Positions 7,812 to 16,234 of a DNA stretch of 29,402 nucleotides are shown in pieces. The position numbers and the translations under genes were made by a program. The stretch is from positions 1 to 29,402 of the forward strand of contig JACPHN010000093.1 in the NCBI GenBank assembly GCA_016188575.1, given 5' to 3'. The stretch comes from Candidatus Schekmanbacteria bacterium. Its GTDB lineage: Bacteria; CSSED10-310; JACPHN01. The number at the start of each line of letters is the position of its first letter. Position 1 is the stretch's first letter. The notes under the pieces were generated by a model. It worked only from the letters and a program-made list of their open reading frames with translations, did not search any database and was not told the origin of the DNA.

Positions 7812-9002
7812 ATGTGGTGGGCGAGAGACGATCTTACATACCATGACGGCGAATTGCACCTCGGCGGTCGCAACCTGAATGCGCTCCTGCATCCAGACGA
7901 CGTTCCGCTGTTCGCCTATCATGCCGGCCGCGTCGCGGACAACCGCAATCGCGTCGTGGCCGCTCTGACCCGTAACGGCGTCCGCCATCGCCTGCTCTAC
8001 GCGCTCAAGGCGAATCGCTTTGTGCCGCTGCTGACGTTCATGAAGCTGCGCGGTCTTTGCGGCATCGACGTGTGCTCTCCCGGAGAGCTGCTCCTCGCGC
8101 TGCAAGTGGGATTCAAAGAAGAGGACATCTCCTGGACGAGCACTTCGCTTGATTCGCGAGATCTCGCATGCCTCGCCGTCCATCCGCGGGTCGCGGTCAA
8201 CTGCGACTCGTTCGACTCCATTCGGCGGCTTGCGGTGGCGTCGCCGAAACGCGCCATCGGCTTGCGCATCAATCCCGACCTTGGCCTCAGCTATCGCAGC
8301 CTCGCCAAGCTTCGCTACTCGGGAAACGCAACCAAGTTCGGTATCTATCAGGATCGCTTCCGTGAGGCGCTGGCGCTTGCCCGCGAGCTCGGGATGACGA
8401 TCGAAGGTCTTCACTTTCACTGCGGGTGCGGATACCTGACACCGCAACTGGAACGATGGCAAGAGATTCTGGAAGCCGCGCAAAGCTTTGTCCGGTCGGC
8501 GGGACCGCTGCGGTACGTCAACGTGGGCGGTGGTCTCGGCGTGCCCATGACTGCTGAGGACGAACCTGTTGATCTGGATCGTTGGGCGGACCTCATTCGG
8601 CGCCATCTCGGAGGTGGAGAAACGGAGGTCTGGGTCGAACCCGGCACGTTTCTCGTCATGGACTCCGGTGTCCTCCTCGTTCGTGTAAGCTCGGTGGAGC
8701 AGCGCTGCGGGACGCGTTTCGCGACCGTCAACGCCGGCTTCAACGTCATGATCGAGCCCGCAATGTATGACATGCCTCCTACCGTCGCCCCGTTGGCTCT
8801 GCCCCGCTCGCACGACCCGTGGGAGCGCGTAACGGTGGCAGGAAACATCAACGAGGCACTTGACGTCTTCGCCGTGGATGTCGAGCTGCCGGCACTCGCT
8901 CCGGGCGATCGCCTCGCCTTGCTCAATGCCGGCGCCTACGCTTCGAGTATGAGCTCCAACCACTGCCTTCGCGGCACTTTTGCAGAGTATTTGATCGCAT
9001 GA
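7812..9002 (+). CDS. Atypical type III PLP-dependent decarboxylase (DAP/ornithine decarboxylase-like)
   Basis: 396 residues from ATG 7812; the 39 in-frame codons upstream look non-coding. The PLP lysine is Lys66 in YALKAN. Also visible are SPGEL (89-93), TKFG (174-177), HFHCGCG (201-207), the phosphate-binding GGGLG (239-243) and a C-terminal GAYASSMSSN, all in LysA order. Key substrate positions differ. The EPGR arginine is Thr (EPGT, 276-279), the RPALY arginine is Glu (EPAMY), and the CESxD cysteine is replaced in GNINEALD (344-351). It is therefore probably not a diaminopimelate decarboxylase but a related enzyme with another substrate, or a decarboxylase with altered chemistry. The ATGA overlap couples it to the methyltransferase. 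Confidence 0.85.
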   Translation: MWWARDDLTYHDGELHLGGRNLNALLHPDDVPLFAYHAGRVADNRNRVVAALTRNGVRHRLLYALKANRFVPLLTFMKLRGLCGIDVCSPGELLLALQVGFKEEDISWTSTSLDSRDLACLAVHPRVAVNCDSFDSIRRLAVASPKRAIGLRINPDLGLSYRSLAKLRYSGNATKFGIYQDRFREALALARELGMTIEGLHFHCGCGYLTPQLERWQEILEAAQSFVRSAGPLRYVNVGGGLGVPMTAEDEPVDLDRWADLIRRHLGGGETEVWVEPGTFLVMDSGVLLVRVSSVEQRCGTRFATVNAGFNVMIEPAMYDMPPTVAPLALPRSHDPWERVTVAGNINEALDVFAVDVELPALAPGDRLALLNAGAYASSMSSNHCLRGTFAEYLIA

Positions 9003-9688
9003 GACCTTTTCACGATGGGACACAGGGTAAACAGGCGAGCTGGTCGTCCTGGGATGATCTTTACCGGGAGCATGGCGGCGCCGTGTGGGGTTACGACGCG
9101 CTCCCTTTTGTCGTTGACTTCGCTGAGCTGATTCGCTCACAGCTTCCCACCAACGCGCGCCTGCTGGATGCGGCCGCGGGTACGGGGAGAAATCTTTCGG
9201 CCCTGCTCTCCTTGCCAGCCGAGCTCGTCGCGAGTGACGGCTCTTCTCATGCGCTGCGGGCTATTCCCGCGGAATCGCTGGCGAGAATCCGCCGGGTTCA
9301 GGCGGACATGACCGAGCTTCCCTTCGACGATGAATCGTTTTCCGCCATCATCGCAACGGACGTGATCGAGACGATCGAGCAGCCGCTCAACGTGCTGCGC
9401 GAGTTGCGACGCGTGCTACGCAAAGATGGTCTGTTGCTGTGCAACGTTCCCGGCGCCGACGATGGGGTCGCCGGCCACGACATGACGCCGCTTGCGGACG
9501 GCGGCTTTGTCTATAGTGATCGCTTCTATTACCACTTCCATTCGCCGGAGGAGGCGTCGATCCTGCTTTCCGAGGCCGGTCTGCGCGTGCTCGAGGCGCG
9601 CCGACGCGTATGGATGGAGGAGGCCCACATGGGGTTTCGTGACTTTCGGCACGAGCATGTGAGCCACGTGTTTCTCGCCGGGCGCTGA
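8999..9688 (+). CDS. Class I SAM-dependent methyltransferase
   Basis: 229 residues; ATG 8999 overlaps the TGA of the decarboxylase gene. The SAM-binding motif I is LLDAAAGTGRN (residues 55-65), followed by an acidic motif II (LVASDGS), the post-II stretch ELPFDDESF and motif VLRKDGLLLCNVPG. This is the Methyltransf_11-type arrangement of small-molecule methyltransferases. Coupling to the decarboxylase suggests both act in one small pathway, for example methylating the amine or amino acid product; that is inference. The acceptor cannot be told from the sequence. Confidence 0.87.
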   Translation: MRPFHDGTQGKQASWSSWDDLYREHGGAVWGYDALPFVVDFAELIRSQLPTNARLLDAAAGTGRNLSALLSLPAELVASDGSSHALRAIPAESLARIRRVQADMTELPFDDESFSAIIATDVIETIEQPLNVLRELRRVLRKDGLLLCNVPGADDGVAGHDMTPLADGGFVYSDRFYYHFHSPEEASILLSEAGLRVLEARRRVWMEEAHMGFRDFRHEHVSHVFLAGR

Positions 9689-9710
9689 GCCGCCCCGGCG
9701 CGCTGTAGCA

Positions 9711-12700
9711 ATGCGGCAGGCTCTCCGACGATTCTTCAAGCTGCACGCCGGAGAGCTTGCCAAAGTCGTCGAGTTCGGATTGCTCGGCGCGTTTCTCCAG
9801 GCGGGCATCGCCGTGGGAATCGCCACGGCCGATGCCCTTTTTTTGACGAATTTGGGCGCCGCTCGCCTGCCCCTCGTCTACTTGCTCCTGGCGCTCGTCA
9901 TGGTCGCGGTCACCCCGTTCCTGTCGCACCTGACCGCGCGGCTCGGCATTGCCCGCGCCATGAGCTTCGCCATCGTCACTTTGGCGCTTGGCGACCTCAT
10001 CGTGCACGCCCTGCTTGTGAGCTTCCCCGCCCCCTGGGTCTTTTTCGCCGCCAAGCTTTTCGCCCTCGGCAGCTACCTATCCGTCTACGCGCTCTACTGG
10101 AACTTCCTCGACGCCTTCTTCTCGATTCTCGACGGCAAGCGACTTTTCGCGTTCTTCAGCGGGGGCTTGGCGTTTGGCGCGATCGCGGGCGGCAGCCTCG
10201 TCAGCGTGCTGGCGCCGCACCTCGCGGTCGCTCAGCTTTTCGTCCTCTCCGCCATCCTCGCCCTGGGTGCCTACCCCGTCTTCATGCGCATCAACAGGCG
10301 CTGGCCGGTTGCTTCCGCTGCCGAGCAGGACGAGGATGTCGGGCTCTTTCAGCAAATGAGCCATGTCTTGTCGAGCCTGCGCCGCTCGCGATACGCTCTT
10401 CTACTAGCAACCTCCTTTGCCCTGCTTGTCGTCGTCTTGACTATGTCAGAATTCCAGTATCTGAACATATTGTCCAAGTCAAGAACAGAAGAGCAAATGG
10501 CGACGCTTTTCGGTAAACTATTTGTATTTGTAAATGCCTTCAATTTCATCGTAAACTTCCTCATATTCAATCGCATCATCCTTTATTTCGGCGTCAGAAA
10601 TGCTGTCCTCATTCAACCTGTCGCCATGATCGCAGTATTCTCTGCTCTCGTCGTCGATGGTGGAGAAGCTGTCGCTATCGCCGGATTTTTTGCGTATCAC
10701 GGACTGCAGATTTCTGTTGACTACAATACGTGGAATTTCCTGGTCAACGCCCTGCCCGCACACGGGCGGCGCGACCTCAGGACCATCATCGAGGCCCTGG
10801 AGGAGCCGCTTGGCATCGCGGCGACCGGGGCATTCCTCCTCTATGCAGCGCCGAAACTCTCTCCGCAGCAGCTCTCGAGCCTCGGCTTGCTGATCGCCCT
10901 GCTGTATCTTCTCGTGTCTTTCTTCGTGCGGCACGACTACGCGTCCTCGCTCATCGGGAACCTGCGGCGGGGATGGCTGGACTTGTCCGCATCCGAAGGC
11001 AGCATCGCTGGCAGCATGGGGCCGGAGACGCTGGTATCGCTGGGAGCGGAGATGCGGCGAGCACCGCCGGCCGAGGCGGCCGCGCTGGGGCGATATCTGC
11101 TCGCGGCGGGTTCCGAACGCGCGCACCAGTGCATCTTGGAGGCGATTTTTCAGCGCCCGCCGAGTGAACGGGAGGCGTTCGCCGCGGTGTTTGGGGAGAT
11201 CGTCGCCGCGGCAAGACCCGAGACCGCCGCGGAGTTGTGGGGCTGGATCGGTCGAGAGCTTGACGCGATCGGCCCGGAATTGCTCGAAGAGCTATGCGCG
11301 CGAAATCTCGTCGCGCGTGACCGCCTCCTGGCGCTGGCACAAGCCGCGGACCCGCGCCTGCGCGCGGCAGCAGCCGTGGCTCTGTGGCGCAGTTGGTGTC
11401 CGGACGATGCACTGGTCGGGGTCCGCGCCCTGCGGGGGCTGCTGCAGGGGGAAGGAGACGAGCTCGTGGCCGGCATTCGCGCGGTGGGTCGGCTCGGCGA
11501 CCCGCGGTATGCACATGCCCTGGTGCCGTTCCTGCAGGCGCCCGGCGAGCAAGTGCGCGCCGCGGCCGTGGAGGCCGCGAGTCGGCTGGTGACGAGTCAG
11601 TCGAGTCGGCTCGTGGGCCCCCTGTTGTCGGCGCTGGAGAATGGGTCCGGAGAAATGCGGCAGGCCAGCATCACGGCACTCGGGGCGATCGGGGATTCCG
11701 CCAGTGTGGTGCCGCTGCTGCACACCAGCGCGGTGCTCAACCCTCGCGAGCGACGGCTGGTGGAAAAGACCATCGACAGCGTCGGGTTGCGCGCAATCCC
11801 TGGCCTCGTATCCGTGCTCCGCGATCTCCGAAACGATTACGAGGCGCGCTCCCTTGCCGCGCGTTCGCTGGGCCGTCTGGCGTTCGGTCAGTTGGATGGC
11901 ATGCTGCCGGGTCTGCTCCGCCCGGAGATCAGGCGGGCGTTCCGCTATCTCAGTCAGGGCGAGACGCTGCGCGAAGCCGCCGGGGCATCCGTAGGGCGGC
12001 GCGTCCTGGCCGCGCACTTTCATAGTGTACACCGCCGTTCGGTCATCTTCGTGCTGGAGCTGCTCGCGCTCGGCGGACGCCTTGGCGACTTCGATCTCGT
12101 CGTCACCTCGCTCCGCAGCGACAATGAGAAAGTGCGGGGCGACGCGCTGGAGACGCTTGAGCAGTTTTGCCCGCGGGCCATTTTTCGGCTTCTTCTGCCT
12201 CTGGTCGACACCCGTCCAGTCGCCGAGAAACTGCTCTCCTACCGGCGGACGTTCGCGCCGCCACCGCGCAGCGCCGCGCAAATCGTCGAGGAATCGCTGC
12301 ACGCGACGCAGTCCCTGGAAGCCGCGGCCGCATGCTTTGCCACCTGGGAGGCGCATCCGGAGGAAGCCCGGGAGCGCCTGGCGGAGCGGCTTCTGGGTGA
12401 GCGCGGCGCGGAGCTCCGGATCGCGCTTTCCGAGCTTCTCGGTGAGAGCGGGGACCGGCCGCTGAACCTGGTCGAGAAGGTCGATCACCTGCTCGGCACG
12501 GAATTTTTCTCGCGCGTCGGCACCTTTGGCCTGGCACGGATCGCCGCCGCGGCAGTCGAGCGGCACGTGGCCTCCGGTGATCTCATTCACGGACGCGGAA
12601 ACGATGCACTCGCCGCCTCGCTGATCCTCGAGGGATCTGCACACGTCGTGGGTCCGGCTGGCGAAAGCGTCGCTGCGCCCGGGACGATCGTCGGCAAGGT

Positions 12701-12878
12701 CGCGCTCCTCGGTCCCGACACGCGCCATGGAGATACCGTCACGTCGCGTGGCGCGCGCATTCTCGCGCTGCAACGCGAAAAGGTCTTCGCGGCCGCCGAG
12801 GTGTCCCCGGAAATCGGCATCGAGCTGCTAAGAAACGCCACGTTGGCCGTGCCGGCGCCGCTCCCCGAGGTGGCGTGA
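9711..12878 (+). CDS. NTT-like nucleotide transporter fused to HEAT repeats and a cyclic-nucleotide-binding-like domain
   Basis: 1055 residues in three parts. Residues 1-410 hold about ten to twelve hydrophobic segments; stretches such as DALFLTNLGAARLP and GKRLFAFFSGGLAFG resemble the ATP/ADP (Npt/TLC) and MFS transporter group. Residues about 545-720 are HEAT-type helical repeats (RAAAVEAASRL, RQASITALGAIGD). Residues about 925-1050 resemble a cNMP-binding CAP_ED beta roll (ASLILEGSAHVVGPAGE, GTIVGKVALL) without a clear phosphate-binding Arg motif. It starts 22 nt after the methyltransferase and its stop overlaps the next start, so it belongs to the same operon. Codons at about 242-336 are unusually AT-rich. 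It may move or sense nucleotides at the membrane; transport is not proven. Confidence 0.8.
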   Translation: MRQALRRFFKLHAGELAKVVEFGLLGAFLQAGIAVGIATADALFLTNLGAARLPLVYLLLALVMVAVTPFLSHLTARLGIARAMSFAIVTLALGDLIVHALLVSFPAPWVFFAAKLFALGSYLSVYALYWNFLDAFFSILDGKRLFAFFSGGLAFGAIAGGSLVSVLAPHLAVAQLFVLSAILALGAYPVFMRINRRWPVASAAEQDEDVGLFQQMSHVLSSLRRSRYALLLATSFALLVVVLTMSEFQYLNILSKSRTEEQMATLFGKLFVFVNAFNFIVNFLIFNRIILYFGVRNAVLIQPVAMIAVFSALVVDGGEAVAIAGFFAYHGLQISVDYNTWNFLVNALPAHGRRDLRTIIEALEEPLGIAATGAFLLYAAPKLSPQQLSSLGLLIALLYLLVSFFVRHDYASSLIGNLRRGWLDLSASEGSIAGSMGPETLVSLGAEMRRAPPAEAAALGRYLLAAGSERAHQCILEAIFQRPPSEREAFAAVFGEIVAAARPETAAELWGWIGRELDAIGPELLEELCARNLVARDRLLALAQAADPRLRAAAAVALWRSWCPDDALVGVRALRGLLQGEGDELVAGIRAVGRLGDPRYAHALVPFLQAPGEQVRAAAVEAASRLVTSQSSRLVGPLLSALENGSGEMRQASITALGAIGDSASVVPLLHTSAVLNPRERRLVEKTIDSVGLRAIPGLVSVLRDLRNDYEARSLAARSLGRLAFGQLDGMLPGLLRPEIRRAFRYLSQGETLREAAGASVGRRVLAAHFHSVHRRSVIFVLELLALGGRLGDFDLVVTSLRSDNEKVRGDALETLEQFCPRAIFRLLLPLVDTRPVAEKLLSYRRTFAPPPRSAAQIVEESLHATQSLEAAAACFATWEAHPEEARERLAERLLGERGAELRIALSELLGESGDRPLNLVEKVDHLLGTEFFSRVGTFGLARIAAAAVERHVASGDLIHGRGNDALAASLILEGSAHVVGPAGESVAAPGTIVGKVALLGPDTRHGDTVTSRGARILALQREKVFAAAEVSPEIGIELLRNATLAVPAPLPEVA

Positions 12879-14440
12879 TGCGCGTGCAGACTCTTATCCT
12901 GGCCATGCTCCTGCCCGTTCTCGGAGTGGGCACGATCGTGGCCGCCTGGGCGAGCTATGGGGCGCTCTACGACGAAATCCTGCACGGCTTCGATCGCAAA
13001 CTATTCGCCATGGCAACCGTGACCGCCGCGTTTGTCGATTCCGGCGAGCATCGCCAGATCATGACGATGCGCGATGAGTCGCATCCGCTCTACAGAAAAT
13101 ACGCGGCACCGATGACGCGGCTCATGGAGCTCAACCAGCTCGCCTACCTGTATACGTTCGTCATGCGAGACAACGGCCGCCTGATCATTTACGTGATCGA
13201 CGGGACCGTCGGCGACGAACATTCGGCAATCGGCGATCAGGATGCTCCTCCGAGCGAGGAGGAAGGCTTGCGGGACGTCTGGTTCCGCGGCGTGACCCAC
13301 CTGACTGGCATCAAGGAGTGGGAGCAGTGGGGACTGCTCAAGTCGGGCTTCGCACCAATTCGCGAGCGCGGCGGCAAGGTCGAGGCCATTGCCGGCGCGG
13401 ATGTGGACGTCACGAGAATCTTGCATCGGTCCCGCGTTGCGCTGCTGCGCGTCGGTCTCATTGGCGCCATCGCCATGGTCTCGGCGAGCTTCTTTGCGTT
13501 TCTTTTGGCCCGCAGACTGGCCAGGCCGATTGCCGCGATGAAGGATGCGGCCCTGCGCGTCGCTGCTGGAGAGTATGGTCACGGGATCGAGATTTCCTCA
13601 CCGCTGGAGCTGCGCCAGCTCGCGCAGACTTTTTCGGCGATGAGCACCACCCTGGCGCGGCACGTTGCCGCGCAAGCGAGCAATCTGACAACGGTTCGTG
13701 TCGCCAGCCGCGCTCAGGATCTCGACCGCCGGCTCGATGTGCCCCTACCCGCGGTGCTCGCGACGCGGGGCGTCGTGGCGGTGTCGGTCACCGGGGCCGG
13801 CACGACCGGAGCCACGCCGGTGTCCGGCTGGCTGTGCGATGACACCGCGATCGTAGCCTGGGCTGGCGACGGCGGCAGCGGCGACGACGACCGGCTCTCC
13901 AGCTTGCTGCGAAGGGACGCCATCGCCCGAGCGGTCGCGGCGATCCTGGACCGACGCAAGCACGCTGGGAGCGCACTTGGCTCGGTCACGAGGAGCTTCC
14001 CGCTTGCTGGAGCTCGCGGCTATGTTGTCATCGACCTTCTGACCGGGCTCGTCTCGCGCTTTGGACCGACGCCGCCGAGCGGTTTTTGGGTCCCCTTGCG
14101 CGCCGGGGCCGCGGGCGAGCCTGTAGAAGTCGGCGCCGCCGAGGCTGCCGACATTGGCAGCGGTTGCTGGGTGTTTGGAGTGGGTGGGGTAACGCCGGAG
14201 CTGCGCACCCTGCTGCTGGAGCCGGCGAACGCGACCTGGCGAAAGAGCGCCCTCAGCGGCCTGGCGCAAGCAGCCCACCTGGCCTCTTCTGACCTCGACC
14301 CTGGACTCGGCAGCCCGTTTCGGCGAGCTGTCGAGCACTTTGCCGGCGGCCTCGCCCGAGCGCTCCCTTACCGGCACTCGCGACCAAGCCCCGAGGCTCC
14401 TCACCTGTTCCCGCAGATGTTCGTCGTGGTGCGTCCATGA
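12878..14440 (+). CDS. HAMP-domain membrane sensor with degenerate SpoIIE-like C-terminus (copy 1)
   Basis: 520 residues from ATG 12878, one base overlapping the previous stop; GTG 12875 is an alternative. TM1 is at about residues 5-26, a periplasmic sensor at 27-187, TM2 at 188-211, HAMP at 208-262 (RPIAAMKDAALRVAAGEYG). The remaining 255 residues are laid out like a SpoIIE/PP2C phosphatase (a YVVIDLLTG strand, a glycine-rich turn, an SFPLAG strand), but the metal-binding Asp-Gly and Asp-hydrophobic-Ser-Gly motifs are not recognisable. It probably receives an external signal and passes it through HAMP to a non-catalytic or divergent output. ATGA overlap with the next gene. Confidence 0.72.
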   Translation: MRVQTLILAMLLPVLGVGTIVAAWASYGALYDEILHGFDRKLFAMATVTAAFVDSGEHRQIMTMRDESHPLYRKYAAPMTRLMELNQLAYLYTFVMRDNGRLIIYVIDGTVGDEHSAIGDQDAPPSEEEGLRDVWFRGVTHLTGIKEWEQWGLLKSGFAPIRERGGKVEAIAGADVDVTRILHRSRVALLRVGLIGAIAMVSASFFAFLLARRLARPIAAMKDAALRVAAGEYGHGIEISSPLELRQLAQTFSAMSTTLARHVAAQASNLTTVRVASRAQDLDRRLDVPLPAVLATRGVVAVSVTGAGTTGATPVSGWLCDDTAIVAWAGDGGSGDDDRLSSLLRRDAIARAVAAILDRRKHAGSALGSVTRSFPLAGARGYVVIDLLTGLVSRFGPTPPSGFWVPLRAGAAGEPVEVGAAEAADIGSGCWVFGVGGVTPELRTLLLEPANATWRKSALSGLAQAAHLASSDLDPGLGSPFRRAVEHFAGGLARALPYRHSRPSPEAPHLFPQMFVVVRP

Positions 14441-14820
14441 ACTTCGCCGAAAAATTGCTGGCGCTCAGCCGCGCAGCGCCGTTTGCTTGCCTCTCCCTGA
14501 GCGAGCTCGCGCCTGTTGCCGAAGTATCGAGACTCGCAGTTTTTCGCCCGGGAGAACCGATAGGCGACGGGACTCGTCCGCTGGGGCGGCTGCTCGTCGT
14601 CGTGGCGGGGGCTGCCGTTGACGCCGAAGATCAACCGTTGCCCCGAGTTCTGGGGGCCTCCTCGGTGCTCTTCGAGCAACCGCTGCCGTGCGCTGTGTTC
14701 GCGTCGCGAAGCGCCGGGGTGAGCTGCCTCGCCTTCAAGAAAGCCCACGTGCTCACCATCCTCAACGAGTGTCCCGGCTTCTCGACGGGGCTGCTGTCCG
14801 TGGTCAGAGGTGGGTGGTAG
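14437..14820 (+). CDS. Small cyclic-nucleotide-binding-like protein
   Basis: 127 residues; ATG 14437 overlaps the previous TGA. The pattern PFACLSLSELAPVAEVSRLAVF, shortened here to its PFACLS-SELAP-FRPGE elements, fits the beginning of a CAP_ED (cNMP-binding) domain. It is followed by LLVVVAGAAVDAED, GASSVLFEQPLPCAVFA and a closing helix. The phosphate-binding cassette (G-E-x-A-L with R) is not clear, so it may be a degenerate or divergent nucleotide sensor. It has no DNA-binding domain. Its position between two HAMP sensors and downstream of a transporter with a similar terminal domain suggests a soluble adaptor for that complex. This is inference. Confidence 0.62.
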   Translation: MNFAEKLLALSRAAPFACLSLSELAPVAEVSRLAVFRPGEPIGDGTRPLGRLLVVVAGAAVDAEDQPLPRVLGASSVLFEQPLPCAVFASRSAGVSCLAFKKAHVLTILNECPGFSTGLLSVVRGGW

Positions 14821-14822
14821 CG

Positions 14823-16226
14823 ATGAGGATTACCACTCACATCCTTATGGGAATCGTGCCCCTGTGCGTCGCGATTGCACTGGTGCTCGGGTACACGAGC
14901 CTTGCCGGGCAGCACCGACAGGTCGAGGAGGACCTGCACGACGAGGCATTCGCACTTGCCTCATCGATTGCGCAATTTCTGTCGCTTCAGGATTTCCAGG
15001 AGCTCGCGAGCAAAGGTGAACGCGCGGAGGCGTACGGTGCGATCCGGACGATCTTGCTCCACGGGCAAGTGAGCTGCGTGATTGGTCTGGCGTCCGACGG
15101 CCGACCCGAGCTGTTTCGCTTCTGTGTCGACGAAGACCAGAGAGCGTTCTTCAAGGTGAAAACTCCGCCGGATCTGCGGGATCGACTCGTCGCCGGCAGT
15201 GGCAACGTGCATGTCGGAGACAGCCAGGCGCATGGAGAGGTCGGCGCGACGATGTGCGCCTTTGGCGGTATCCGTGCGGCCGACGGCGTGCTGGCCGGAA
15301 TTGTCGCTATTGCCGTTCTGACCCGCGACGACGACCTGAGCCACGCCCGGGCCTTTCGCAACAAGCTCGTGTTCCTCGTCGCCTGGGCGATCCTGAGCAG
15401 CCTGATCGTGGGGACGTATCTGGCGCGGGTGCTTCGCCGCCCCATCCGCGCCATGATTGCATCGGCGGCGCGCGTCGCGGATGGTGACTACGAGCAGCAT
15501 GAATCTGGAGGCCGCATTCGCGAGCTCGATGACCTGGCGAGCACCTTCAATACCATGACCAGCCTTCTCGGCGACCTGATCGAAAAGTCCCGGCGCACGC
15601 TGGCAGAAGAGGAGCAGTTCCGCTCCGCCCGCGATGCTGCGCTCCTGCTTCGCGAGATGCGATGGTCTCCGCGCGCGACGGCGATACACGGGATCGAGGT
15701 GATCACCTGCTGCGGCTCGTCGTCCGGAAGCGGCGACCTGGTCTTTGCCGCCGACCTCGGGTCGCTCGGAGTTGCGCTGCTGGCGAGAGTCCGCAAGGGC
15801 GCCGGCGACAACGAGCTGCAAGCCGACCTGCGCGCCGCCGCCGCGCAGGACTGGCTGTTGGAGATGGCGGCGCGGCAGACGGCGGGGCTCGCGGAGGTCG
15901 TCGAGGAGGCAGCGGACCTTTTCGACTTGGAGCTCGCGGAGCTCGCTACCTGGGACGCGAGCGATCGGCCAGTGCGAAGAGTGTCCTGGCAGAGTGGGGC
16001 GCGCGCTGAGGAGCGACCTGATCTACTGGAGGAAAACGCGCTGGTGATCGCTGCCGCGCCCGCTCCGGTGGCCGCTCGAGTCCACGTGCTCGTGCAGGTT
16101 TTCGCTGCGAAATCGGCGCCGGAGCTGCTCGCAGAGATCGAGGGCGAGGTCCGGGAGGTGGCGGCGGCGAGCTTCCTGGTGCTGCGCCGGCAGGCCTCCG
16201 AGCCGGTCTCCGCGGCGGGGCCGTGA
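14823..16226 (+). CDS. HAMP-domain membrane sensor with degenerate SpoIIE-like C-terminus (copy 2)
   Basis: 467 residues from ATG 14823, two bases after the previous stop; an upstream in-frame extension to 14688 overlaps the preceding gene and is discarded. TM1 is at about residues 5-27, a periplasmic region at 28-180, TM2 at 181-202, HAMP at 200-255 (RPIRAMIASAARVADGDYE). After a short helical linker the last 200 residues look like a worn SpoIIE/PP2C domain: GSGDLVFAADLGSLGVALLA sits where a DxxGxG metal motif would be. The architecture parallels copy 1, but the two periplasmic parts differ, so they may sense different signals. Last gene of the block; a candidate terminator overlaps its end. 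Confidence 0.72.
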   Translation: MRITTHILMGIVPLCVAIALVLGYTSLAGQHRQVEEDLHDEAFALASSIAQFLSLQDFQELASKGERAEAYGAIRTILLHGQVSCVIGLASDGRPELFRFCVDEDQRAFFKVKTPPDLRDRLVAGSGNVHVGDSQAHGEVGATMCAFGGIRAADGVLAGIVAIAVLTRDDDLSHARAFRNKLVFLVAWAILSSLIVGTYLARVLRRPIRAMIASAARVADGDYEQHESGGRIRELDDLASTFNTMTSLLGDLIEKSRRTLAEEEQFRSARDAALLLREMRWSPRATAIHGIEVITCCGSSSGSGDLVFAADLGSLGVALLARVRKGAGDNELQADLRAAAAQDWLLEMAARQTAGLAEVVEEAADLFDLELAELATWDASDRPVRRVSWQSGARAEERPDLLEENALVIAAAPAPVAARVHVLVQVFAAKSAPELLAEIEGEVREVAAASFLVLRRQASEPVSAAGP

Positions 16227-16234
16227 GGTTTTTT
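16204..16234 (+). terminator. Candidate rho-independent terminator of the 7812-16226 operon
   Basis: CGGTC (16204-16208) can pair with GGCCG (16219-16223) with one G-T pair, giving a GC-rich hairpin over the stop codon region, followed 5 nt later by six T (16229-16234). The order stem then T-run is right for the plus strand. The stem is short, so this is moderate. Confidence 0.4.

Noticed and set aside
7794-9140. Minus-strand frame of 448 residues
   Set aside because: Antisense shadow of the PLP decarboxylase; no family features.
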